Part shown: in pieces, positions 1-6,949 of the stretch | Layout: every line of letters starts with the position of its first letter | Position numbering within the stretch: position 1 is the stretch's first letter | NCBI GenBank assembly: GCA_946624065.1 | Contig: CAMORT010000063.1 | Location: forward strand, 1-11,454 | Direction of reading: 5' to 3' | Length of the DNA stretch: 11,454 bases | Source: F23-D06 sp002392325 | Lineage (GTDB): Bacteria; Bacteroidota; Bacteroidia; Bacteroidales; WCHB1-69 | Position numbers and translations under genes: made by a program | The notes under the pieces: generated by a model | Told to the model about the DNA's origin: nothing | The model's database searches: none | The model's input: only the letters and a program-made list of their open reading frames with translations

Positions 1-372
1 GGGTGTTATGGCGGCTTCCAACTGTTCTACATCCATTACGAAAGTGTTGGGATTGACATCCACCAGTACGGGTTTCAGTCCGAGCAGCACAATGACCTCG
101 AGTGTGGACACGAATGTGAACGGCACGGTAATCACCTCATCGCCGGGTTGGAGATCCAGCGCCATCAGCGCAAGTTGGAGCGCGTCGGTGCCATTGGCGC
201 AGGTGACCACATGTTTGGAGTGCGTAAAATGAGCCAGAGCCGTCTCAAACTCCGAAACAGCCGTTCCGCGTACAAAGTCCGTGTGGTGGAGCACCGTCCG
301 TATAGCATCGTCCACCTCAGTTTGTATCTTACGGTATTGACCGTACAAATCCACCATTCGTAACTTTTCCAT
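1..372 (-). CDS. DegT/DnrJ/EryC1/StrS-family sugar aminotransferase, N-terminal part (3' end outside window)
   Basis: This is a PLP-dependent aminotransferase of the family that transfers an amino group to keto-sugar nucleotides, usually for surface polysaccharide or LPS sugars. Reading the reverse strand from the ATG at 372-370 gives 124 codons with no stop up to the window edge, so the C-terminal two thirds (including the PLP lysine) are missing. Visible family marks are the N-terminal VDLYGQYRKI segment (residues 7-16), the NGTDALQLAL motif (60-69), whose Gly-Thr normally contacts the PLP phosphate, PGDEVITVPFTFVST (76-90), and PVLVDVNPNTF (101-111). It is divergent from the DUF1015 gene, with about 130 bp between starts. 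A TATTTTTG box lies just upstream on this strand. The family is clear. The sugar substrate cannot be told from this fragment. Confidence 0.9.
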   Translation of the reverse strand, partial: MEKLRMVDLYGQYRKIQTEVDDAIRTVLHHTDFVRGTAVSEFETALAHFTHSKHVVTCANGTDALQLALMALDLQPGDEVITVPFTFVSTLEVIVLLGLKPVLVDVNPNTFVMDVEQLEAAITP

Positions 373-391
373 CTTATAAAAAGTAAAGCGG

Positions 392-399
392 CAAAAATA
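392..399 (-). promoter_or_regulatory. Putative -7 box for the aminotransferase gene
   Basis: On the reverse strand this reads TATTTTTG, matching the Bacteroidota consensus TAnnTTTG, 19 bp upstream of the ATG. No convincing TTG -33 box lies 18-21 bp further upstream, so the call rests on the -7 box and its position alone. Confidence 0.45.
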
Positions 400-425
400 A
401 CGATTTTTATTTACATTTGGGAGCG

Positions 426-456
426 TTTGGGATAATCAGTGTTTTTTGTATCTTTG
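426..456 (+). promoter_or_regulatory. Bacteroidota-type promoter for the DUF1015 operon
   Basis: A TTTG -33 box (426-429) and a TATCTTTG -7 box (449-456) are separated by 19 bp, a full match to the Bacteroidota sigma-ABfr consensus. Transcription would start near 461-465, giving a leader of about 40 nt before the ATG at 506. This also rules out translation from the upstream TTG at 446, which lies inside the promoter. Confidence 0.8.
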
Positions 457-505
457 CCCCCGCAAAAAATGCAATCAAACATATTATAGTAAAATACATA
501 CCATT

Positions 506-1828
506 ATGAGTATCATCAAACCGTTTAAGGGTTTTCGGCCGCCCGTCAACATCGTTGAAAAACTGGCCTCTCGTCCTTATGATGTTCTAAACTCCGAAGA
601 AGCACGCCAAGAGTGTGAAGGTAATCCTTACAGTCTTCTCCACGTAACGAAAGCTGAAATCGACCTTCCCGAAGGTACCGACGAACACTCTCCCGAAGTC
701 TATCTTCAAGTTGTCAAAAACTACAACAGTTTTAAAGACTACGGCTGGCTGGTTCAGGACAATGAGGAAAAACTCTACATCTACGCCCAAAGCATGAACC
801 CCACGGATGCCAACGCCAAATGGCAATATGGTATTGTGGCCTGCGCATACAGTGAGGATTATGTCAACAAGATCATCAAAAAGCATGAGTTGACCCGTAA
901 GGACAAAGAGGAAGACCGCATGAAACACGTTCGCATCACCAATGCCAATGTGGAGCCGGTATTCTTCGCTTATCCCGCCGTGGCCCGCATCGACGAAATC
1001 GTGGCTTCCGTAACCGCCAACAAGCCCATCTATGACTTTGTTGCCAAGGAAGACGGCTTCGGCCACCGTTTCTGGGTTATCGACGACCGCAAGCTCATTG
1101 ACGAGCTGGTTGAGTTGTTCGCCACCAAGGTTCCCGCCATGTACATTGCCGATGGCCACCACCGCAGCGCCGCCGCCGCACTCGTGGGACAAGAGAAAAA
1201 GGAACACAACCCCAACCACACCGGCAAAGAGGAGTACAATTTTTTCATGACGGTGATCTTCCCTGACAATCAACTTAACATCATCGACTACAACCGTGTG
1301 GTGAAAGACCTCAATGGTTTGGACGGAAAGGAATTTTTCGCCAAACTGGCCGAGAACTTCGACATTGAGTGCAAATGCGACTGTACGAAGGACGGCGGCA
1401 AATGCGAGTGTGAACTGCCCTGTCATTGCGAAAGCAGCACCCCGTACAAACCCAACAAACTGCACAACTTTTCCATGTACTTTGAGGGTGTTTGGTATAG
1501 TTTAACCGCTAAGCCTGGCACTTTCAACGACAACGATCCCATTGGTGTTCTGGATGTCACCATCCTCTCCAATCTTGTTCTTGACAAGATACTGGGCATC
1601 AAGGACCTCCGCACCGACAAGCGCATCGACTTCGTTGGCGGTATCCGTGGTCTCGGCGAACTGAAACGCCGTGTTGATAGCGGTGAGATGAAAGTGGCTT
1701 TCGCTTTGTATCCTGTCTCCATGCAGCAGATCATCGACATCGCCGACACAGGCAACATCATGCCTCCCAAGACCACCTGGTTCGAGCCGAAACTCCGTTC
1801 CGGTCTGGTTATCCACGAATTGTGCTAA
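506..1828 (+). CDS. DUF1015 family protein with Cys-rich insert
   Basis: This 440-residue protein belongs to the DUF1015 family (SerC-neighbourhood proteins of uncertain function). It starts with SIIKPFKGFRPP and the SRPYDVL motif typical of the family. It carries the hallmark ADGHHRSAAA (D216, G217, H218, H219, R220) that resembles a nuclease or hydrolase centre, and ends with PKTTWFEPKLRSGLV, also typical. I chose the ATG at 506 because the in-frame TTG at 446 lies within the promoter. Residues 289-308 form an unusual cluster of seven cysteines in 20 residues (C289, C291, C293, C300, C302, C306, C308), placed where I recall family members having a plain loop. This looks like a metal-binding insert. 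In many Bacteroidota the family sits beside serC and serA; here it is followed 12 bp later by a glycosyltransferase. The biochemical role is unknown. Confidence 0.88.
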   Translation: MSIIKPFKGFRPPVNIVEKLASRPYDVLNSEEARQECEGNPYSLLHVTKAEIDLPEGTDEHSPEVYLQVVKNYNSFKDYGWLVQDNEEKLYIYAQSMNPTDANAKWQYGIVACAYSEDYVNKIIKKHELTRKDKEEDRMKHVRITNANVEPVFFAYPAVARIDEIVASVTANKPIYDFVAKEDGFGHRFWVIDDRKLIDELVELFATKVPAMYIADGHHRSAAAALVGQEKKEHNPNHTGKEEYNFFMTVIFPDNQLNIIDYNRVVKDLNGLDGKEFFAKLAENFDIECKCDCTKDGGKCECELPCHCESSTPYKPNKLHNFSMYFEGVWYSLTAKPGTFNDNDPIGVLDVTILSNLVLDKILGIKDLRTDKRIDFVGGIRGLGELKRRVDSGEMKVAFALYPVSMQQIIDIADTGNIMPPKTTWFEPKLRSGLVIHELC

Positions 1829-1840
1829 ATTTAAAATAAT

Positions 1841-2773
1841 ATGTTCAAGGTTCCTGTATTGCTTATCCTCTACAATCGGGTAGAAGAAACGCACAAGGTC
1901 TTCCAGATTTTGAAGGCCGTACAACCCATGCAGCTCTATGTGGCCGGCGACGGCCCCAAACCCGGCAACATGCTGGACCGTCTGCATGTCTATCAGACGC
2001 AAAGCGTCATCCAGCCCGAATGGCCATGCCAAGTGCAGCATTTGTGGCAGGAAGAGCATCTTGGCAAGAACAAGATGATTGAAACCGCCCTACGGTGGTT
2101 TTTCAGCAAGGAGGAAGAGGGCGTCATTCTCTTTGAGGACACCCTTCCCAGTTATGATTTCTTCCCCTATTGTGAAGAGCTGTTAAGCAAATACAGGAAC
2201 GATGAACGTGTTTTCAGCATCGGCGGCACCTATTTGAGGCACCGGAGCCGGATACGCTATCGCAAGCGCATGAAGAACGGAGGAAGTTCCTACTTCTTCT
2301 CCGCCTACGCCTCCACATGGGGGTTCGCCACCTGGCGCAACCGCATGAACGACTTCACGCTTTCCATGGACCAGTACAACAACTCGGACTTTCCGGAAAT
2401 TGTGGATCCTTACATGAAAAGGACGAAGCACAAGGCATATTGGGTCCACCGGTTCACCAGTCTGAAAAAACTCAACACCACCTACTGGGACTACCAGTAC
2501 AATCTGCATATCTGGGCGCACAAGGGCATCAGCATCACCCCCTACCTGAACCTGACCACCAACATCGGGTTCAAGGAGAAAGGCAACCAGCGCAAACTGC
2601 GCCGCCTCAAACGCAACGCCTACCCGATCATGCCGCTAACGCATCCCGAAGAGATTGTTCAAAACACCAGCGAGGACAAATACATGTTCCGGCACATCTT
2701 CCGGAGAGCTTATCTAAGACTTTTCCGCGACTGGCTGAAGGAAATTCTGCCGAATAAAAACAATTTGGAATAA
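1841..2773 (+). CDS. HlpA-like glycosyltransferase (GT-A fold, nucleotide-sugar transferase family)
   Basis: The 310-residue protein resembles the 'hemolytic protein HlpA-like' or nucleotide-diphospho-sugar transferases that are common in Bacteroidota surface polysaccharide loci. Visible marks are the N-terminal VPVLLILYNRVEETHKVF (residues 4-21), the YVAGDGPKP segment (33-41), HLGKNK (73-78), the acidic motif LFEDTLPSYDFF (97-108), the aromatic SAYASTWGFATWRNRM region (154-169) and a late NIGFKEKG motif. In relatives I recall, the acidic motif is usually LEDDCLP, with the second aspartate helping to bind the metal-nucleotide. Here it reads FEDTLP, one residue shorter. There is no signal peptide or membrane segment, so it is probably cytoplasmic. 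It follows the DUF1015 gene by 12 bp with no promoter between, so the two are likely cotranscribed. Acceptor and donor sugars are unknown. Confidence 0.8.
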   Translation: MFKVPVLLILYNRVEETHKVFQILKAVQPMQLYVAGDGPKPGNMLDRLHVYQTQSVIQPEWPCQVQHLWQEEHLGKNKMIETALRWFFSKEEEGVILFEDTLPSYDFFPYCEELLSKYRNDERVFSIGGTYLRHRSRIRYRKRMKNGGSSYFFSAYASTWGFATWRNRMNDFTLSMDQYNNSDFPEIVDPYMKRTKHKAYWVHRFTSLKKLNTTYWDYQYNLHIWAHKGISITPYLNLTTNIGFKEKGNQRKLRRLKRNAYPIMPLTHPEEIVQNTSEDKYMFRHIFRRAYLRLFRDWLKEILPNKNNLE

Positions 2774-2800
2774 ACCTGTCCTTTTCTTCAAAAAAAAGTG

Positions 2801-2808
2801 TATTTTTG
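2801..2808 (+). promoter_or_regulatory. -7 box (TATTTTTG) for the TPR-ribH-fmt operon
   Basis: TATTTTTG matches the Bacteroidota -7 consensus and sits 28 bp before the ATG at 2837, right after the glycosyltransferase stop. No clear TTG -33 box is seen 18-21 bp upstream. The A-rich leader has no Shine-Dalgarno sequence. Confidence 0.65.
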
Positions 2809-2836
2809 CGCCCTCAAAAAATAGAATAAAAGAATT

Positions 2837-3541
2837 ATGGCAAACAACGAAAAATTAGGTTCCAAGAAAGTAAACCAAGAAGCTGAAAAAGAGAACTTTG
2901 TAACAAAGACGTTAGCTTTCTTCAACAAATATCAGAACATCATTTACGGTGTGATTATCGGTCTGCTGGTTATCGCTTGTGCGGTTATCGCCTTCAACCG
3001 TTTCTACATCCAGAAGAAAAACGCTGAGGCATCCGCCCAAATCGTGCGCCCCATCAGCTTGTTCATGCTGGGCGACACCACCTCGCTGAACCTCGCTCTT
3101 GAAGGTGACGACGAGAATGACGGTTTCCTCTCCATCGCTGACGGTTACAAACTCACCCGCACCGCCAACACCGCCAACTTCTACGCCGGTCTCAGCTACT
3201 TGAAACTCGGCCAGAAGGACAACGCCATGGACTATCTGAAGAAGTTCAAAAAGAAAGAAGATGTTCTGTGGTACGGTTGCCAGATGACCATCGGTGACCT
3301 CTACGACGAGCAGGGCGACGAAGCAACCGCTATCAAATATTATCAGAAAGCCGCCAAGAGCAAAGATCCGCTCTACGCTCCCACCGCCCTCTTCAAATTG
3401 GGCCAAATGTATGAGAGAAAAGAGAAATGGAACGACGCTCTTAACGCTTATAAAGAAATTGAAAACAGATTCTACAACGAATACAACAAGATGAGCATCG
3501 CCCAATATGTGGAAAGAGCTCAGGCCAAAGTTTCCAAATAA
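2837..3541 (+). CDS. Membrane-anchored tetratricopeptide repeat protein
   Basis: This 234-residue protein has a charged, Lys/Glu-rich N-terminus (1-30) and one hydrophobic segment at about 35-54 (IIYGVIIGLLVIACAVIAF). The rest contains TPR-like helical pairs at about 113-140 (ANFYAGLSYLKLGQKDNAMD), 147-174 (GDLYDEQGDEATAIKYYQKA) and 183-213 (ALFKLGQMYERKEKWNDAL). The layout matches YfgM-like single-pass proteins with a periplasmic TPR domain. These act as envelope chaperone or scaffold proteins; the exact partner here is unknown. Its stop codon overlaps the ribH start by one base (TAATG), which suggests translational coupling. I recall this TPR gene next to ribH in many Bacteroidales, so the pairing looks ancestral rather than recent. 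Confidence 0.85.
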   Translation: MANNEKLGSKKVNQEAEKENFVTKTLAFFNKYQNIIYGVIIGLLVIACAVIAFNRFYIQKKNAEASAQIVRPISLFMLGDTTSLNLALEGDDENDGFLSIADGYKLTRTANTANFYAGLSYLKLGQKDNAMDYLKKFKKKEDVLWYGCQMTIGDLYDEQGDEATAIKYYQKAAKSKDPLYAPTALFKLGQMYERKEKWNDALNAYKEIENRFYNEYNKMSIAQYVERAQAKVSK

Positions 3542-4035
3542 TGACCGAGAAGAAGAAGAATTTATCCGAGTTCGCTCCTTTTAAATTTAATTCTGCTCAA
3601 GACTTACGAATCGGTATTGTGGTTAGTGAATGGAACAGCCACATTACCGATTCGCTGTTAAAAGGGGCTTATGATACCTTGGTAGAACAGGGTGTCAGCA
3701 AAGAAAACATTGAAGTACATCACGTGCCCGGCAGTTATGAGCTGCCTTCCGGCGCCGACATGCTGTTCCGCGCCACGGATGTGGACGCCGTCATCTGCAT
3801 AGGTTGCATCATACAAGGCGAGACACGCCATTTCGAGTTCATCGCGCAAGCAGTGGCGCACGGCATCATGGAAGTGGGACTGAAACACGGCAAACCCGCT
3901 ATTTTCAGCGTGCTCACCACCAACGACATGCAGCAGGCCGAGGACCGCTCCGGCGGCAAACACGGCAACAAGGGTGTGGAAGGTGCCGTAAGCTGCCTGA
4001 AAATGCTCGAACTGAAACAAAATCTGTCCAAATAA
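3541..4035 (+). CDS. ribH: 6,7-dimethyl-8-ribityllumazine synthase
   Basis: Lumazine synthase condenses 5-amino-6-ribitylamino-uracil with 3,4-dihydroxy-2-butanone 4-phosphate, the penultimate step of riboflavin synthesis. The 164-residue length is normal for the family. Motifs are all present: VVSEWNSHITDSLLKGA (residues 28-44, W31 stacking on the pyrimidine), VPGSYELP (62-69), CIGCIIQGETRHFEF (86-100) with the catalytic-type H97, and SVLTTNDMQQAEDR (123-136) with R136 for phosphate binding. The enzyme forms pentamers or 60-mer capsids in the cytoplasm. Translation starts at the ATG overlapping the TPR stop. fmt begins 11 bp downstream. No other rib gene is visible in the window, so the pathway is dispersed. 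Confidence 0.97.
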   Translation: MTEKKKNLSEFAPFKFNSAQDLRIGIVVSEWNSHITDSLLKGAYDTLVEQGVSKENIEVHHVPGSYELPSGADMLFRATDVDAVICIGCIIQGETRHFEFIAQAVAHGIMEVGLKHGKPAIFSVLTTNDMQQAEDRSGGKHGNKGVEGAVSCLKMLELKQNLSK

Positions 4036-4046
4036 CACACCGCACA

Positions 4047-5009
4047 ATGAAAGTAGTATTCATGGGCACTCCGGAATTCGCCGTCACCGTGCTTGACCGC
4101 ATCATCGCGGCCGGACATGACGTGGTAGGTGTGGTCACCACGCCCGACAAACCCGCCGGACGCGGACAACGCATACATTTCTCCGATGTGAAGAACTATG
4201 CGCTGGAGCACAACCTGTTTCTGATGCAGCCCGAAAAGATGAAGGATGACGCCTTTGTGCAGCAGTTACAAGCGCTTGATGCTGAAGTGTTTGTGGTAGT
4301 GGCCTTCCGCATGCTGCCTAAGGTGGTGTATGCGATGCCCCCGAAAGGCACCTTCAATGTGCACGCCTCCCTGCTGCCTCAGTACCGCGGCGCGGCGCCC
4401 ATCCAATGGGCCATCATCAACGGGGAAACCAAAACCGGCGTCACCACTTTCCTGTTGGACGAGCACACAGACACCGGCGCCATCATCCGGCAGACGGAGG
4501 TGGACATCACGCGCACTGACAACGCAGGCACGCTGCACGACAAACTCATGTGCGCCGGAGCTGAAATCGCCGTAGAGACACTCGAGGACCTGCGAAGCGG
4601 AAACTACGCGCCGAAGCCACAAAACGCAGATGGTGCATTAAAACCCGCCCCGAAAATCTTCAAAGAGGACATGCTCATCAACTGGGACGACACCGCCGAG
4701 AACATCTATAACAAGATCCGCGGACTCTCCCCCTACCCCGCTGCCTTCTCCAGAATCACCTTCCTGGAGAACTCGCCCGAAGAGAGAAAAGACCTTTCCG
4801 TGAAAATCCTCGCCTGCTCCATCACCGATGAAAAGAGCACGAAAAGCCCTGGCGAAATCACGCTGAAAGATGACAAATTCTTGTTTGTTTCAACTAAAAA
4901 CAACGACATTTCCGTTGAAATACTACAATTAGAGGGCAAAAAACGGCTTGAAACCTCATTTTTCCTGCAAGGATTCAGAAGGGAAAATTACACATTGAGA
5001 TTATTTTAG
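4047..5009 (+). CDS. fmt: Methionyl-tRNA formyltransferase
   Basis: Fmt transfers a formyl group from 10-formyl-tetrahydrofolate to Met-tRNA(fMet) for translation initiation. The protein has 320 residues, close to the usual 310-320. The N-terminal domain shows VVFMGTPEFAV (3-13), TTPDKPAGRG (31-40), the catalytic FNVHASLLPQYRGAAPIQWA (103-122, with N104, H106 and the SLLP signature at 108-111) and DTGAIIR with D142. The C-terminal tRNA-binding domain includes NIYNKIRGLSPYPAAF. The reading frame stays open upstream to 3804, but that stretch only shadows ribH; the ATG at 4047 gives the canonical MKVVFMGTPEF start. It is the third gene of the TPR-ribH-fmt operon. Confidence 0.97.
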   Translation: MKVVFMGTPEFAVTVLDRIIAAGHDVVGVVTTPDKPAGRGQRIHFSDVKNYALEHNLFLMQPEKMKDDAFVQQLQALDAEVFVVVAFRMLPKVVYAMPPKGTFNVHASLLPQYRGAAPIQWAIINGETKTGVTTFLLDEHTDTGAIIRQTEVDITRTDNAGTLHDKLMCAGAEIAVETLEDLRSGNYAPKPQNADGALKPAPKIFKEDMLINWDDTAENIYNKIRGLSPYPAAFSRITFLENSPEERKDLSVKILACSITDEKSTKSPGEITLKDDKFLFVSTKNNDISVEILQLEGKKRLETSFFLQGFRRENYTLRLF

Positions 5010-5068
5010 TGTAATTTTAAAAAGAATATTTTGCGGTTTTAAACAGGGATAGTTAAAAAACACACAAC

Positions 5069-5095
5069 TTGAAAAAAACTGTTGTTTTTTTTCAA
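5069..5095. promoter_or_regulatory. AT-rich inverted repeat between fmt and the HU gene
   Basis: TTGAAAAAAAC (5069-5079), a four-base centre (TGTT) and GTTTTTTTTCAA (5084-5095) form an 11-bp inverted repeat with one extra T. It lies about 60 bp after the fmt stop and overlaps the -33 part of the HU promoter. It may act as a weak terminator for the fmt operon, as a bendable UP-like A/T tract, or as a protein site. The sequence alone does not decide. Confidence 0.5.
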
Positions 5096-5110
5096 AAACT
5101 ATTAAATTTG
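5082..5110 (+). promoter_or_regulatory. Bacteroidota-type promoter for the HU gene
   Basis: A TTG -33 box (5082-5084) and a TAAATTTG -7 box (5103-5110) are separated by 18 bp. The leader to the ATG at 5152 is about 35 nt. It contains a weak A/T hairpin (CTTTTTAA 5132-5139 / TTAAAAG 5143-5149) ending two bases before the start codon. Confidence 0.72.
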
Positions 5111-5151
5111 CGCCATAAAAATCACATTAACCTTTTTAAACATTAAAAGTT

Positions 5152-5415
5152 ATGAATAAAAGTGAATTGATCAATGCAATGGCTGAAAAAGCCGGTTTGA
5201 CAAAAGTTCAAGCTAAGAACGCTCTCGACGCTTTCATGGGCGCTACGGGTGAGACCTTGAAAAAGGGTGGCAAACTTTCTTTGGTTGGCTTCGGTACTTT
5301 CGAAGTGAAACAACGCGCTAAGAGAAAAGGCCACAACCCGAGAACCAACAAAGCTATCACCATCCCCGCTAAGAAAGTTGTTAAATTCAAACCGGGTGCT
5401 GGCTTGAAATTCTAA
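5152..5415 (+). CDS. HU-family DNA-binding protein
   Basis: This small basic protein (87 residues) is a histone-like HU/IHF-family architectural protein that binds and bends DNA as a dimer. It starts MNKSELINAMAEKAGLTK, the usual HU helix 1, and carries the family signature from the GFGTFEV turn (46-52) through the beta-arm RAKRKGHNPRTNK (55-67). P63 is the proline that intercalates in DNA. The arm has GHNP where GRNP is most common; the replacement of arginine by histidine is mild. It has its own promoter and is followed by a strong terminator, so it forms a single-gene transcription unit, as expected for an abundant nucleoid protein. Paralogues are common in this phylum, so no specific symbol is given. 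Confidence 0.96.
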   Translation: MNKSELINAMAEKAGLTKVQAKNALDAFMGATGETLKKGGKLSLVGFGTFEVKQRAKRKGHNPRTNKAITIPAKKVVKFKPGAGLKF

Positions 5416-5435
5416 TTGTTGAATCTCAACATTAT

Positions 5436-5463
5436 AAAAAAGCCCTTTTCGGAGGGCTTTTTT
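5436..5463 (+). terminator. Rho-independent terminator after the HU gene
   Basis: AAAAAAGCCC (5436-5445) pairs perfectly with GGGCTTTTTT (5454-5463). The stem is extended by one T-A pair and closes a TTTCGG loop; more T residues follow (5465-5469). The hairpin ends 13 bp before the next gene. A-run and T-run flanks would let it work on both strands, but no convergent gene needs it here. Confidence 0.9.
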
Positions 5464-5476
5464 GTTTTTCTAAACT

Positions 5477-6169
5477 ATGATACAGATTACAGATACTGAA
5501 ACACGGAGAAAACTCATCGAGCACCTGTCCCAATTCGTCACCGAACCACGTAAGGCACGGTTGGAAGAGGTGTTGAACAACCGTACCCGCCACATCACCG
5601 TCGTTCTGGAGGACCTTTACCAGACACAGAACATCAGCGCGGTAATGCGCAGCTGCGAATGCTACGGCATCCAAGACGCCTACATTGTGGAAAACCGCAA
5701 TGAATTTGAAATCCACAAGGACATCAGCATGGGTGCTGACAAATGGCTGACCTTGCACCATTACCCGCACGCGGAGCACAACATGAAACAATGCATCAAC
5801 GATTTGCATGCGAAAGGATACACCGTGGTTGCCACCTTGCCCGATGAGAAGAAAACCACCATTCAGGATCTGCCCATTGACCGGAAAACAGCCTTTCTTT
5901 TCGGAACCGAACTCACCGGATTGTCGGAGGAGGCCGTGCGATACGCCGACTGCAACGCCCTGATTCCGATGTACGGGTTCACGGAGAGTTTCAACATCTC
6001 CAACTCGGCGGCCATCATCCTGTCCAATTTTTCGGAACGGTTACGCCATTCTGATGTGGACTGGCATCTGGGCGAGGACGAACGGGAGGCACTCTATTTT
6101 GACTGGTTGCAAAAGAGCATTCGTGACCCGGAAGCCATTATTCGGCACTATCTGGCGACGCATCCGTAA
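5477..6169 (+). CDS. trmH: SpoU/TrmH-family RNA 2'-O-methyltransferase (probably tRNA Gm18)
   Basis: This SPOUT-class methyltransferase is predicted to methylate a ribose 2'-OH in RNA using S-adenosylmethionine. The 230-residue protein has the three SpoU motifs in order. Motif 1 is LEDLYQTQNISAVMRSCECY (44-63, with N52 and the catalytic-type R58). Motif 2 is FLFGTELTGLSEEAVRYAD (140-158, E145). Motif 3 is IPMYGFTESFNISNSAAIIL (163-182, SFNIS), which forms part of the trefoil knot. Overall length and the C-terminal helical tail fit TrmH (tRNA guanosine-18) better than RlmB, which has an extra N-terminal L30e-like domain; the specific substrate is therefore an inference. It starts 13 bp after the HU terminator with no recognisable promoter, and its 3' end overlaps the opposing pnuC gene by 32 bp. 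Confidence 0.88.
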   Translation: MIQITDTETRRKLIEHLSQFVTEPRKARLEEVLNNRTRHITVVLEDLYQTQNISAVMRSCECYGIQDAYIVENRNEFEIHKDISMGADKWLTLHHYPHAEHNMKQCINDLHAKGYTVVATLPDEKKTTIQDLPIDRKTAFLFGTELTGLSEEAVRYADCNALIPMYGFTESFNISNSAAIILSNFSERLRHSDVDWHLGEDEREALYFDWLQKSIRDPEAIIRHYLATHP

Positions 6170-6740
6170 CCGGTTCTCCCATTTCTTTTTTCCATTTGAA
6201 ATAACCCATCACAGCCACAACGGTATAGACCACATAGAGCACGGCTGTGGGATACAGGCCTTTCCATAGGTACAAGCACAACGACACAGCGTTGACCACC
6301 ACCCAAAGCAACCATTGTTCCAGCTGTTTTTGGGCGAGCATCCACATGGCCACAATGCTGAGCGAGGTGGTGAAGGCGTCGCCCCAGGGGATTGGACTGT
6401 CCGTGAAGTTGTGCAATATCAGGAAGATTATCAACCACAGGGCAGCAGACACAAGCGCCAGTGGAAGTATTTGCTTTTTCGGCGTGTGGATAATCGGAGA
6501 AGAGGCACTGGAATCCGAGCCACTGCGGGAGCTCCGGAGCCAGGCCGCCAATCCATACGTATTGGCTCCTATGTAGTACAGATACACCGCCGCATCGGCA
6601 TAAAACTTTCCGTGGAAGAAAATCACCACATAGAACAGCGACATCAAAATACCCACGGGCCACAGCCACACATTGGCCTTGTACTCCAAATAGAGATACG
6701 CCAATCCTATACATGCTCCGATAATTTCAATAGCATCCAT
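6138..6740 (-). CDS. pnuC: PnuC-family vitamin/nucleoside transporter
   Basis: PnuC proteins are inner-membrane facilitators for nicotinamide riboside, with relatives (PnuT and others) for thiamine and other vitamins; trapping occurs by phosphorylation in the cytoplasm. The 200-residue reverse-strand product has about seven hydrophobic segments and the family marks YLEYKANVWLWPVGI (17-31), FYADAAVYLYYIGANTYGL (46-64), the conserved WGDAFTTSLSIVAMWMLAQK (119-138) and WLLWVVVNAVSLCLYLWKGL (143-162). A Ser-rich loop (70-82) separates segments 3 and 4. Because Bacteroidota often use PnuT for thiamine, the substrate should be held open; no kinase or thiamine gene is adjacent to settle it. The last 11 codons overlap trmH on the other strand. 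A -7 box lies 20 bp upstream. Confidence 0.9.
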   Translation of the reverse strand: MDAIEIIGACIGLAYLYLEYKANVWLWPVGILMSLFYVVIFFHGKFYADAAVYLYYIGANTYGLAAWLRSSRSGSDSSASSPIIHTPKKQILPLALVSAALWLIIFLILHNFTDSPIPWGDAFTTSLSIVAMWMLAQKQLEQWLLWVVVNAVSLCLYLWKGLYPTAVLYVVYTVVAVMGYFKWKKEMGEPVTDASPDSAE

Positions 6741-6759
6741 TTAATCAAAATTTAGAATG

Positions 6760-6767
6760 CAAAAATA
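6760..6767 (-). promoter_or_regulatory. -7 box for pnuC
   Basis: On the reverse strand this reads TATTTTTG, a perfect TAnnTTTG match, and predicts a very short leader (about 10-15 nt) before the pnuC ATG at 6740. The expected -33 position has no clear TTG. Confidence 0.6.
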
Positions 6768-6948
6768 GGAAAATTTGTGACTTCACCTGAGAAATTTGCA
6801 TCTGCTGAAGCTACAGTAATATTGGAAAATGATGGATTAACAAGACTAAACGGGACGATTCGGTTATTTTATAGGTGATATATCGAAGTGATTAATTTAT
6901 TTTGGTAATGATATAGAAGATGACCCAACATAATGATCTATTGATTTG
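6768..6948. other. AT-rich intergenic stretch with no recognisable gene
   Basis: This is the first part of the roughly 470-bp gap between the divergent pnuC and dsrC-like genes. I see no gene, tRNA or promoter box on the plus strand. A reading frame stays open without an ATG from 6756 to the TGA at 6878; its peptide-like translation (for example SPEKFASAEATVILENDGL) could be a gene remnant or chance. Confidence 0.5.
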
Positions 6949-6949
6949 G

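Noticed and set aside
446..505. TTG start giving a 20-residue N-terminal extension of the DUF1015 protein
   Set aside because: The TTG lies inside the promoter, upstream of the expected transcription start; the ATG at 506 gives the family-typical N-terminus.
587..1465. Long reverse-strand frame of 292 codons inside the DUF1015 gene
   Set aside because: It is antisense to a clearly conserved protein, has no family motif, and arises from the codon bias of the plus-strand gene.
3804..4046. Upstream extension of the fmt reading frame by 81 codons
   Set aside because: This stretch overlaps ribH in another frame and does not resemble Fmt; the ATG at 4047 begins the canonical sequence.
5027..5033. 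TATTTTG after fmt as a second promoter -7 box
   Set aside because: It is one T short of TAnnTTTG, and a better box with a -33 partner exists closer to the HU gene.
6315..6755. Plus-strand frame of 146 codons over pnuC
   Set aside because: It is antisense to a well-supported membrane protein gene and its translation shows no domain.
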